In this document: in pieces, positions 1 to 8,088 of the stretch | Layout: each line of letters starts with the position of its first letter | Position numbering within the stretch: the stretch's first letter is position 1 | NCBI RefSeq assembly: GCF_018861145.1 | Contig: NZ_JAHKQT010000038.1 | Location: 1 to 64,000 of the forward strand | Source: Poseidonibacter lekithochrous | GTDB lineage: Bacteria > Campylobacterota > Campylobacteria > Campylobacterales > Arcobacteraceae | DNA: 64,000 nucleotides | Reading direction: 5' to 3' | Made by a program: the position numbers and the translations under genes | The notes under the pieces: model-generated | Told to the model about the DNA's origin: nothing | The model's database searches: none | The model's input: the letters and a program-made list of their open reading frames with translations, nothing else

Positions 1-437
1 TGAATTGCTAAGTTAAGTGGGTGATTAAATGCAGAAATTGCAGCAACTACACCTATTGGTTCTTTAAAAGTATATGCCATTCTATTTGCAGACGAAGCTG
101 TATGCCCCATTGCAATTTGTTTACCTTCTCTTACCCCTAAAGCTTCAATTGCAAGTTTAACTCCATTTATTGCTCTATATACTTCAACTTCTGAATCCAT
201 CCAAGGTTTTCCACCTTCACTTGCACAAAGTTTTGTTAATTCATCAATTTGTGAAGACATAATTTTTACTACATTTTCTAAAATTTCAACTCTTTTATAT
301 GTTGGCAATGCATTTTTATGGTCTAAAAAAGTAGCTTTTGCTAAATCTAAAGCTGCTTCTACTTCTACAACTGATCCATATGGAACTTTTCCAACTACAC
401 TTCCATCAAATGGTGATGTTACTTCTATTGTACTCAT
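1..437 (-). CDS. NAD(P)-dependent aldehyde dehydrogenase, N-terminal part (runs off the window)
   Basis: The first ~145 residues of an aldehyde dehydrogenase; the rest lies beyond base 1. The start is ATG at 437 (MSTIEVTSPFDG). The segment FKEPIGVVAAISAFNHPLN near residue 125 is the typical start of the ALDH cofactor-binding domain and resembles lactaldehyde/semialdehyde dehydrogenases. The catalytic Cys and Glu lie outside the window. It is the last visible gene of the gabT-TRAP-uspA series, so oxidation of the semialdehyde made by the aminotransferase (for example succinate semialdehyde) is the natural inference. The substrate is not readable from this fragment; sulfoacetaldehyde or another omega-aldehyde remain possible. 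Confidence 0.85.
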   Translation of the reverse strand, partial: MSTIEVTSPFDGSVVGKVPYGSVVEVEAALDLAKATFLDHKNALPTYKRVEILENVVKIMSSQIDELTKLCASEGGKPWMDSEVEVYRAINGVKLAIEALGVREGKQIAMGHTASSANRMAYTFKEPIGVVAAISAFNHPLNLAI

Positions 438-475
438 AATTTTCCTTTTTTTAATTATATAAAAACGTCATAAAT

Positions 476-910
476 TTAATAGTCAGTAAGACGTATAACA
501 AATACGGAACAACCTGCATGACGAATAACTCTTTCTGCTGTGCTACTTATAAAATAACTATGTAATCCTGGCTTTGTTGCCATCATTACAATGGCATCAG
601 CATTTATTTTCTTTCCTGTTTCAAGTATTTCTTGATGTGCTGATCCATCTTTTACCATTAATGTTATTTTGTCTAATGGTAAAGAATGTTCTTTTATAAT
701 TTCTTTTAATTTATCTAATGCGACATGGTCATAATTAGTTTGTGTATTATCATCTAAAATAGGATATACCGAACCATGCGAACGATTTTGATTAACATAT
801 AATAATGTAATCTTCCCATCATCATCTAGTACTTCAAAGGCACCTTTGAATAATTTCTTATGATTCTTTGTATACTCTAAATGAATAGGTACTAAAATAT
901 TTTTAAACAT
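476..910 (-). CDS. Universal stress protein (UspA family)
   Basis: 144 aa, a normal length for a single-domain UspA. It opens with MFKNILVPI and ends with the nucleotide-binding signature region SSTAERVIRHAGCSVFVIR, where the G/S-rich loop that contacts ATP phosphates sits. It lies 12 nt after the TRAP large permease gene and before the aldehyde dehydrogenase, so it is almost certainly co-transcribed. In Halomonas the UspA-type protein TeaD sits beside the TeaABC ectoine TRAP transporter and modulates it. A similar role here is inference from position only. Confidence 0.9.
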   Translation of the reverse strand: MFKNILVPIHLEYTKNHKKLFKGAFEVLDDDGKITLLYVNQNRSHGSVYPILDDNTQTNYDHVALDKLKEIIKEHSLPLDKITLMVKDGSAHQEILETGKKINADAIVMMATKPGLHSYFISSTAERVIRHAGCSVFVIRLTDY

Positions 911-922
911 TTATTATCTCCT

Positions 923-2245
923 TTATCCCATGACTAAGTTTGGTAACCATAGAACAATTTCTGGGAAAATCATACAAGTAATTAATACTACTAAATTTAC
1001 TAAAATAAAAGGAGTAACTGACTTATAGATTTCTCCCATTCCAACATCTGGTGGCGCGATACCTTTTAAGTAAAACAGTGCAAAACCATAAGGTGGAGTT
1101 TGTACTGCGATTAAAATATTAATAATCATTAATACCCCAAACCAAATTGGATCATAACCAAGAGCAACTGCAATTGGTGTAAATAATGGTGCACACATTA
1201 ATACAATAATAAATTCATCAATAATAAATCCTAAGAACAACATGATAAGTTGAAACATAAGAATAATCATAATTGGTGGTAACTCTAATCCATGTGTAAA
1301 GTCTGCAATCATACCTTGAATCCCCATTAATAAATGGTAATTGCTAAATACAGAAGCTCCTAAAATAATCCACATTGCAACACTAACAAGTGCTGCTGTT
1401 TGGAAACCAACTAATCTAAACATATCAAGTTTAAAACGTTTAAAGAAGATAGCAAGAAGAATAGCTCCGGCAACTCCTAATGCACCAGATTCAGTTGGTG
1501 TTGCAATACCTGAAATAATACTTCCTAAAACAACAAAAATTAATCCAATAGCAAAAAAACCATCTCTTGCAATTTTAAATTTCTCTTTTTTAGTAAGTTC
1601 TGGTAAAGTCAGATTTTCACTAAGAAGTGGCGCTTTTTCTGGTTTTAATTTTGTACTAATTACAATATAAGTAATTAATAAAATAATTGTAAATACAGCT
1701 GGTACCATTGCTCCTAAGAACATACGTCCAACAGAATTTTGAGTTGAAGCTGCAAACATAATCATAGGAATACTTGGAGGTATTAAAATACCTAGTGCTC
1801 CTCCTGACATAATTGTTCCAAGGGCTAGTTTACGATCATAACCTGCATCTAACATAGGTTTTAACGCAATACTACCTGAGCTCATAATACCAGCACCAAT
1901 AATACCAACCATTGCTCCAATCATAGAACAAATAAAAACAACACTAATTGCTAGTGAACCACGGATTTTTCCAATTAGCATTTGGCTTGCACTAAACATA
2001 GCATCACCAATACCTGAATGGGTTAAAAGTTGTCCCATGTATATATACAATGGAATTGCAAGTAGGATAAAACTAAAATAAGTTGATTCTACAGTAGTTG
2101 GAATAACATTAAATATTCCATCTCCCCATGTAAAATAGCCAATTATCATGGCAATTCCACCTAGAGCTAAGCCTACAGGTGCACCTAAAGCGAAAAAGAT
2201 TAAAATACAAACTAATAAAACAACGGTAAGTAATTCAACACCCAT
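923..2245 (-). CDS. TRAP transporter large permease (DctM type)
   Basis: 440 aa, very hydrophobic, the usual length for a DctM subunit with about 12 membrane helices. Landmarks include IPLYIYMGQLLTHSGIGDAMF near residue 65 and GILIPPSIPMIMFA near 150, both typical of the DctM family. Its start overlaps the end of the small permease gene by 11 nt, so the two are translationally coupled. It forms the solute:Na+ symport channel fed by the periplasmic binding protein encoded upstream. The substrate is not fixed by this subunit; the neighbouring aminotransferase suggests an amino-group-bearing organic acid. Confidence 0.93.
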   Translation of the reverse strand: MGVELLTVVLLVCILIFFALGAPVGLALGGIAMIIGYFTWGDGIFNVIPTTVESTYFSFILLAIPLYIYMGQLLTHSGIGDAMFSASQMLIGKIRGSLAISVVFICSMIGAMVGIIGAGIMSSGSIALKPMLDAGYDRKLALGTIMSGGALGILIPPSIPMIMFAASTQNSVGRMFLGAMVPAVFTIILLITYIVISTKLKPEKAPLLSENLTLPELTKKEKFKIARDGFFAIGLIFVVLGSIISGIATPTESGALGVAGAILLAIFFKRFKLDMFRLVGFQTAALVSVAMWIILGASVFSNYHLLMGIQGMIADFTHGLELPPIMIILMFQLIMLFLGFIIDEFIIVLMCAPLFTPIAVALGYDPIWFGVLMIINILIAVQTPPYGFALFYLKGIAPPDVGMGEIYKSVTPFILVNLVVLITCMIFPEIVLWLPNLVMG

Positions 2246-2777
2246 CTGCTAACTCCTTTTCAAATAATTCATCACCTGTAATTAAGTGATAAAGTTCAGT
2301 AACAATATCTCTTGTTAGTTGCATTATAAATAATCCGCTAGCAATACACAACATAACCCAGAAGTGCCACATAGCAGGGGCCCATTCACTTTGACGTCTA
2401 AAATCAAATTCAATTGCTTCTTCAAACTTTCCAATACTTACATAAAATATAACCATAAGAAAGAAAATCCCTAATGAGAATGAGATAATATTAAAAATAT
2501 TTTTAACTTTTGGAGAAACTGTTAAGTAAAGTATATCTACATTGATATGTGCTCTTTTTTGTTGAGCATAAGCTCCACCTAAAGCAGATATATAACCAAA
2601 AAGAAATAAAGATAAGTCATATGCCCAAATTGTAGGGGCATCAAATATATATCGAGCTGCAACCTCGTATACAACAATAAAGGCCAGGACAGGCATCATA
2701 TATGATGCCGCCTTTCCTAAAAACATTATAATTTTGTCATTAATTGTACAAAATAGTTTTAGATTTTTTTTAAACAT
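2235..2777 (-). CDS. TRAP transporter small permease (DctQ type)
   Basis: 180 aa with four predicted membrane helices (about residues 20-40, 55-75, 95-115, 140-160). WAYDLSLFLFGYISALGGAYAQQ contains the DctQ family pattern in which the second helix is followed by the region with RAHINVDIL. The gene lies between the binding-protein gene (27 nt upstream) and the large permease gene (11 nt overlap), the standard P-Q-M order. Confidence 0.92.
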   Translation of the reverse strand: MFKKNLKLFCTINDKIIMFLGKAASYMMPVLAFIVVYEVAARYIFDAPTIWAYDLSLFLFGYISALGGAYAQQKRAHINVDILYLTVSPKVKNIFNIISFSLGIFFLMVIFYVSIGKFEEAIEFDFRRQSEWAPAMWHFWVMLCIASGLFIMQLTRDIVTELYHLITGDELFEKELADGC

Positions 2778-2803
2778 GATTAATACCAGTTTTAAAATTC
2801 AAA

Positions 2804-3832
2804 TTATTTTGTTTGTGTTTTTCTAAGAATATCAACAAGTTGTTTACTATATTTATCTTTAGAAGAATACTCATCCCATAACCCAGCACCTGCTTTTGCC
2901 CATGCAGCTTTATCAGCTTCTGAGGGTGTAGGTGACCATTGTAAACCTTTTGCAACCATTTGATCTACAGCTTCTTTTTCCCATTTTTTAGAATTTTCTA
3001 ATTGAGATTTTGCATGTGCAACTGTTGCATCATAAACTGCTTTTTGTAATTCAGGAGTTAGTTTTTTCCATGCAGATCTATTAACAACAATTGGTAAAAC
3101 TTGTGCACCTGCTAATGGTAATTTATACATATATTTAGCAACTTCAACATGATTTCCATCTCTATGGTCAATCATATTTGAACCAATAGAACCATCAATA
3201 ACACCAGTAGCTAAACTTGTATAGATTTCACTCCATGCCAAAGATACAGGAGAAGCACCTAAATTTCTTAAGAATTTACCATAAGCACCTGGAGCTCTAA
3301 TTTTTAGACCTTGAAAGTCTGCAACTGATTTAATAGGTTTTTTAGTAATAATATAAACAGCTGGTTGAATATATGGTTCTAACCATGCAAGTCCTTGAGA
3401 ACCATATGCTTTTTTAAGAACATCACCAAAACCTTGCTCATGGAAAAGTTTATGTAATGCTACTGCATCATCTGTACCACCAGGTAATCCAATTTCAACT
3501 ATACCTGCTGGTAATTCACCTGCATGCATTGATTGGAATGGCGCTGCCATAGAAATTAAACCAGATTTTGCAGCTCCTAATAAACCAGAAGTTCCAACAC
3601 CTTCACCTGAAAATAAAACTTGTACTTTAATCTTTCCATCTGTTCTTTTTTCTATGTCAGTAGCCAGGTCTTTATATAGTTCCCCAAATGCAGTACCTCT
3701 TCCATATAGGTTTGCAAATCTCCAGTTATGATCTGCAGCTTTTGCAGTATCAACCATTGTCATAACACTTAATAATGCAACGATTGATGTTGTCATTAAA
3801 CTTTTTTTGATATTAGTAAATAATTTTAACAT
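2804..3832 (-). CDS. TRAP transporter solute-binding protein (DctP family)
   Basis: 342 aa with a Sec signal peptide (basic N-terminus, hydrophobic stretch around residues 12-28, cleavage near AKA-ADHNW). The mature part has the DctP fold landmarks: GLKIRAPGAYGKFLRNLGASP near residue 175, including the conserved Arg that binds substrate carboxylate in this family, and the ATGVIDGSIGS segment near 210. It delivers substrate to the DctQM permease encoded just downstream. Substrate class is unknown; the gabT and aldehyde dehydrogenase genes around it make GABA, taurine or a related omega-amino acid candidates. Confidence 0.92.
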   Translation of the reverse strand: MLKLFTNIKKSLMTTSIVALLSVMTMVDTAKAADHNWRFANLYGRGTAFGELYKDLATDIEKRTDGKIKVQVLFSGEGVGTSGLLGAAKSGLISMAAPFQSMHAGELPAGIVEIGLPGGTDDAVALHKLFHEQGFGDVLKKAYGSQGLAWLEPYIQPAVYIITKKPIKSVADFQGLKIRAPGAYGKFLRNLGASPVSLAWSEIYTSLATGVIDGSIGSNMIDHRDGNHVEVAKYMYKLPLAGAQVLPIVVNRSAWKKLTPELQKAVYDATVAHAKSQLENSKKWEKEAVDQMVAKGLQWSPTPSEADKAAWAKAGAGLWDEYSSKDKYSKQLVDILRKTQTK

Positions 3833-3963
3833 TTTTCTTTCCTTTTATTTTATTTTGACTAGTTACCTTTGATAATAAAGAACACTTAAAGAGTGAATTT
3901 TTATAACAAAGATTAATTTAAATATATTCATTTTGTCTATTTTATACCTCCTACTCTAAGTTT

Positions 3964-5247
3964 TTATTTTTCTACTAAACTTGAAAAAAGGTCAGCAAAT
4001 TTGTCTAAACCTTCGTTCATGATGTCATCACTAATTGTAAGTGCTGGTAAGAATCTAATTACATTACTATTAAATCCACAAGATAATAAGATTAATCCAA
4101 ACTCAGCTGCTTTTGAAATAATTGCTTTTGTTAAATCTGCATTTGGTTTGTCTGGATTACCATCACACATTAATTCAATTGCAATCATTGCCCCTTTATT
4201 TCTTACATCAGAAATTAAATCTGGGAATTGAGATTGAAGCTCACTTAATCTTGAATTGAAAGTTTTTCCAATTTCATTTGAACGATTTATTAAATTTTCT
4301 TCTTCCATAATCTTTAAAACAGCTAATGCTGCAGCACAAGCTACTGGTGACCCACCGTATGTTCCACCTAATGCTCCAGGAATAGGTGCATCCATAATCT
4401 CTTGTTTTCCAACTACAGCAGAAAGAGGATATCCACCTGCAATACCTTTAGCCATAGTGATTAAATCTGGCTCAACACCTGAATATTCACAATTAAACAT
4501 TTTCCCAGTTCTACCAAAACCTGTTTGGATTTCATCTGCGATTAATACAATTCCATGCTCATCACATATTTTTCTTAGCTCTTGTAAAAGTTCTACTGGA
4601 GTTGAATAAAATCCACCTTCTCCTTGTACAGGTTCAATGATAATTGCGGCAACATCACTTGGTTCAATATCAACTTTAAATAAGTTTTTAATAGCTTTTA
4701 ATGAATCTTCAATAGTTGCACCATAAGAGCTAGCTGGAAAAGGAACATGATATATATCACCAGGGAATGGTCCAAATGCTTTTTTGTATGGAGCTATTTT
4801 TCCAGTAAGTCCCATTGTTAAATTTGTTCTACCATGAAAAGAGCCATTAAATGCAATAACTCCACGTCTGCCTGTATAAGCTTTTGCAATCTTTACACAA
4901 TTTTCAACAGCTTCAGCCCCTGTTGTTACAAAAATAGCTTTTTTTTCACTGTCCCCAGGAGCCAATTTTGTTAATTTTTCTGCTAATTCAACTGCTACCT
5001 CATAAGGATTTACCATTACACATGTATGAGAAAAATTCTCAATTTGTGCTTTTACTGCAGCAACAATCTTAGGATGGCTATGTCCTGTATTACACACAGC
5101 AATTCCTGTACCAAAATCAATGTATCTATTATCTTCTACATCCCATAATTCAGCGTTCTTTGCGTGCTTTACATAAATAGGATAAGCATTTCCTTGACCT
5201 CTTGCAAAAACTTTATTCTTTCTATTTTGTAACTCATGATTATTCAT
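3964..5247 (-). CDS. gabT: 4-aminobutyrate aminotransferase
   Basis: 427 aa PLP class-III aminotransferase, collinear with E. coli GabT/PuuE from end to end. Visible motifs: TTGAEAVENCVKIAKAYTGR (cofactor phosphate region), FNGSFHGRTNLTMGLTGK, EPVQGEGGF, LIADEIQTGFGRTG (Asp that holds the PLP pyridine nitrogen), and the PLP-binding lysine in TMAKGIAGG near residue 268. It transfers the amino group of GABA or a similar omega-amino acid to 2-oxoglutarate. It is the first gene of the group that continues with the TRAP transporter, UspA and aldehyde dehydrogenase after a 131-nt gap. A putative regulator site lies about 60 nt upstream of the start. Confidence 0.92.
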   Translation of the reverse strand: MNNHELQNRKNKVFARGQGNAYPIYVKHAKNAELWDVEDNRYIDFGTGIAVCNTGHSHPKIVAAVKAQIENFSHTCVMVNPYEVAVELAEKLTKLAPGDSEKKAIFVTTGAEAVENCVKIAKAYTGRRGVIAFNGSFHGRTNLTMGLTGKIAPYKKAFGPFPGDIYHVPFPASSYGATIEDSLKAIKNLFKVDIEPSDVAAIIIEPVQGEGGFYSTPVELLQELRKICDEHGIVLIADEIQTGFGRTGKMFNCEYSGVEPDLITMAKGIAGGYPLSAVVGKQEIMDAPIPGALGGTYGGSPVACAAALAVLKIMEEENLINRSNEIGKTFNSRLSELQSQFPDLISDVRNKGAMIAIELMCDGNPDKPNADLTKAIISKAAEFGLILLSCGFNSNVIRFLPALTISDDIMNEGLDKFADLFSSLVEK

Positions 5248-5283
5248 TTTTCCAACCTTTTTTGTATTTAAATATTTGCTTAA

Positions 5284-5325
5284 TTAAATTATTGCTGAAG
5301 ACAGTATTCAAATAGTATCATTATG
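5284..5325 (-). promoter_or_regulatory. Putative response-regulator operator and -10 region of gabT
   Basis: On the minus strand this reads CATAATGATACTATTTGAA, then TACTGTCTTC, then AATAATTTAA. ATACT occurs twice 11 nt apart, the helical spacing of OmpR-family half sites. The same 42-nt block recurs at 7988-8029 with 36 matches, again ~60 nt before a start codon, and its core recurs at 11825-11840. The AATAATTTAA portion is a likely -10 region 11 nt downstream of the repeat. Binding by the regulator at 11954-12694 is inferred. Confidence 0.55.
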
Positions 5326-5376
5326 GATTAATTTTATATGTTTTTAAATATTTATTATTAGAAGTAAAAGGGAGTT

Positions 5377-6210
5377 TTATTTTATGATTTGATGAAGTTT
5401 AGAACAATGTTCTAAAAGTTCATTTTTAGCATGTATATTATTTATGATATCTTGATGACTGTATATATGAGCATTATAAACGTATATATATAATTCATCA
5501 TTTTTTTGTAAGTAGTTTTTTTTTGCAAATTCACTATATGATGTTGCACCAGCTGCAATTAATATACCTTTAGCATCTTTAGCATTTTTCATAAATTGAG
5601 TTATTTCTTCTAATGGACCACAATCTTTTTGTGTATTAAACTGGTTTACCATCCAATCTTTTAGTTGAGTAAAGAAATAACTATAAGAATTAATTGCAGA
5701 AATTGTTCCATAGTTATGAATTTGATCATTCCTTTTTATAAAAGAAGAAATATGATATTCATTTAGAATTCCATTTTCTGTAAAGTTATCAATTTCAATA
5801 ATTTGACTTGAAATACCTTTTGTATTAATACCCCAGTTTTTTTTTGTGCTTAATTTACTTCCGTTTTGTATTCTAAGAGAACAATCATTAAATGCAGTAA
5901 AATATCTAGGTATTATATCAATAACTTTACCGTCTTCGTAAATAAAATTACAGATTAATGCAACTTCTGGTTCTGCTTGTATCTTATCTTTTTCTCTTTC
6001 ATGTGTTAATATGATTTTCTCAGAAATAGGATATGTTCCTAAAAAAGACTTATCTCCTTTTATATAAAAAGGAAATAAACCTTTTGGTGTATTTTCCCCT
6101 TCTGTTTGAATCTGTGTAAATTCATTTTCTTCCCCAGCTTCATTTAAATGATTAGGAAAATTACCAGCGACAGCAAATCCTAAATAATCTTTTAATTCTT
6201 CTATTAACAT
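5377..6210 (-). CDS. DUF5718-like conserved protein
   Basis: 277 aa soluble protein with no signal peptide. The N-terminus (LKDYLGFAVAGNFPNHLNEAGEE) matches what I recall of the DUF5718 family, seen in Campylobacterota and gammaproteobacteria; a function is not known to me. No catalytic motif stands out. It starts 13 nt after the glutamate-synthase-like gene and is probably in the same transcript, so a shared role in nitrogen or amino-acid metabolism is possible but unsupported by its own sequence. Confidence 0.6.
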   Translation of the reverse strand: MLIEELKDYLGFAVAGNFPNHLNEAGEENEFTQIQTEGENTPKGLFPFYIKGDKSFLGTYPISEKIILTHEREKDKIQAEPEVALICNFIYEDGKVIDIIPRYFTAFNDCSLRIQNGSKLSTKKNWGINTKGISSQIIEIDNFTENGILNEYHISSFIKRNDQIHNYGTISAINSYSYFFTQLKDWMVNQFNTQKDCGPLEEITQFMKNAKDAKGILIAAGATSYSEFAKKNYLQKNDELYIYVYNAHIYSHQDIINNIHAKNELLEHCSKLHQIIK

Positions 6211-6223
6211 TATGCTATCCTTA

Positions 6224-7954
6224 TTAGCTTATTTTATTTTTATAAGTATTTTCATCATTATTAAAAGAACCTTGTTTGTTAAAAACTCTTCTCTCAAATA
6301 CGCTTTCCATATCATCATAAATAATTGAATCTTTATCTAAAAAAATTAATTTTTCTTTATCTAGTTCATTTACATTTTTTAATCCCATAACTGCCAATAA
6401 ACTTTTCATACTTTTTAAAATATTATTATGGTAATTTTTAATGAAGTCTGAATGCTTTTTAACAAAATAATGCTTTCTCTTTTTAATATCTTGTGTAGCT
6501 AAACCAACTGGACATTGATGTTTTCCTGCACCAGAACAATATCTTGCTCTTATACACCCAGCACTCATCATAAAACCACGTGCAATTTGCACAAAATCTG
6601 CTCCAATACATAATGTAATAACTACGTCATCAGGTGTTAATATTTTTCCACTAGCAGAAATTTTCACTTTATCTCTTACACCAAAATCCTTAAGAACTTT
6701 ATCAACTAAATATAAAGCATCACGAATATCCATACCAATTCTTTCCATCATATCTAAAGGTGCAGTAGCACTTCCACCACTCCCTCCATCAAGAGAAATA
6801 TAATCTGGATATGGTAGATTTAAAGAGACTCTTCTTTTTATTTCCTTTACAATAGGCACGATATTATCATAATCAGAGATAACAATTTTTATACCAACAG
6901 GTTTCCCTGATGCCTCTTGTAGTTCTCCTATAAAATCAAATAATTCTTCATTTGAATTTGCATATGGAAATCTATTTGGAGAAAATGCATCTTTATTAAC
7001 TTCAATATTTCTATAATAAGCAATAGCTGGTGTGACTTTTTCAGCAATTAATTTTCCACCGGTTTGTTTTGCTCCCTGAGCAATTTTAATTTCAGTCATA
7101 CGGCAAAAGGCCATTTGTTTTTTGTATCGTTCCTTATCAAACTTTCCATCTTTAGTTCTAACCCCATATAATCCTGAACTAATTTGCAAAATTATGTCAG
7201 CCATATCTTCTGGAACATCTTGAGGAAAACTTTCTATAGGAACATCCCAATTAGGTCTATAAAAACAGTCTTTTTCTTTATTAAATATATAAGTATCTGC
7301 TTCTAAATCACCTTTAAATACAGATTTTCTATAAAATTCAATTGCTACTGGTGTATTAAGTAATGATTTTGATAATTTAAATAACCATTCTTGAAAAGGA
7401 GTTCCTTTTACTTCTTTCATATATATAGGATCATAGTTAGTATGAGTTACAAAAAAGTTTGATGTTAATCCACCTTCTCCTGAATTAATTGGGAAATTTC
7501 CTCCTTTTGCACCATAAACAAAGGCTCTAGTTCCTTCTGGAGAAATTGAACCATCGCTCATAGGTCCTCTTCCTATAATTGAATTTGCAAAAAAAGGTTT
7601 TTCCCTATTTTCACCAAAAGTAACTGAAAAGTCATTATCAACTTCATCGTCATTTAAAACAATATTTGTGTGTTTTAACATAAGTTTTGGTTTTGGCAAA
7701 GGTTGAGATGGTGAAAAAGAGGAATAATTAACTTTATCCCTTGATGCAGCATAAACCCAATCTAATTTATCCATTGATTCATAAAACTTTTCATCACCAA
7801 AATACTGTCTAAAAGGTTCTCTGAACTCTTGAAAAATAAATCTAAGTCTTCCTATAATTGGATAATTGACCAAAATTTGATGTGTTCTTTGTACATATTT
7901 ATCGTGAAAATACCATGCAAATATACCTACTAAAAAAACTAATAACATTTCCAT
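6224..7954 (-). CDS. Membrane-anchored FMN-binding glutamate synthase-like oxidoreductase
   Basis: 576 aa. An N-terminal hydrophobic helix (residues ~2-17) is followed by a GltB2-type FMN barrel. SLDGGSGGSATAPLDMMERIG and IARGFMMSAGCIRARYC carry the FMN/2-oxoglutarate site residues. Three cysteines, in CIRARYCSGAGKHQCP, correspond to the [3Fe-4S] ligands of glutamate synthase, but the second and third are separated by seven residues rather than the four of classical GltB. There is no glutaminase (GATase) domain, as in other stand-alone proteins of this family. The physiological reaction of these stand-alone proteins is not established. It shares an upstream motif with gabT. Confidence 0.85.
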   Translation of the reverse strand: MEMLLVFLVGIFAWYFHDKYVQRTHQILVNYPIIGRLRFIFQEFREPFRQYFGDEKFYESMDKLDWVYAASRDKVNYSSFSPSQPLPKPKLMLKHTNIVLNDDEVDNDFSVTFGENREKPFFANSIIGRGPMSDGSISPEGTRAFVYGAKGGNFPINSGEGGLTSNFFVTHTNYDPIYMKEVKGTPFQEWLFKLSKSLLNTPVAIEFYRKSVFKGDLEADTYIFNKEKDCFYRPNWDVPIESFPQDVPEDMADIILQISSGLYGVRTKDGKFDKERYKKQMAFCRMTEIKIAQGAKQTGGKLIAEKVTPAIAYYRNIEVNKDAFSPNRFPYANSNEELFDFIGELQEASGKPVGIKIVISDYDNIVPIVKEIKRRVSLNLPYPDYISLDGGSGGSATAPLDMMERIGMDIRDALYLVDKVLKDFGVRDKVKISASGKILTPDDVVITLCIGADFVQIARGFMMSAGCIRARYCSGAGKHQCPVGLATQDIKKRKHYFVKKHSDFIKNYHNNILKSMKSLLAVMGLKNVNELDKEKLIFLDKDSIIYDDMESVFERRVFNKQGSFNNDENTYKNKIS

Positions 7955-7987
7955 ATAAAAATCCTATATTTTCTATCTTCTTCTTTA

Positions 7988-8029
7988 TTAAATTATTACA
8001 GAAGAATGTATTGAAAAAGTATCATTATG
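7988..8029 (-). promoter_or_regulatory. Putative response-regulator operator upstream of the glutamate synthase-like gene
   Basis: Minus strand: CATAATGATACTTTTTCAA, then TACATTCTTC, then AATAATTTAA. It is the second copy of the block found at 5284-5325. The core on the plus strand differs at 2 of 22 positions and the -10-like AATAATTTAA is identical, at the same 11-nt distance. It lies ~58 nt upstream of the ATG at 7954. Confidence 0.55.
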
Positions 8030-8088
8030 CTTTGTTTTAATGGAAATATTAATAATTAAGAGGAGTAAATAATTATAAGTTGCTTATA

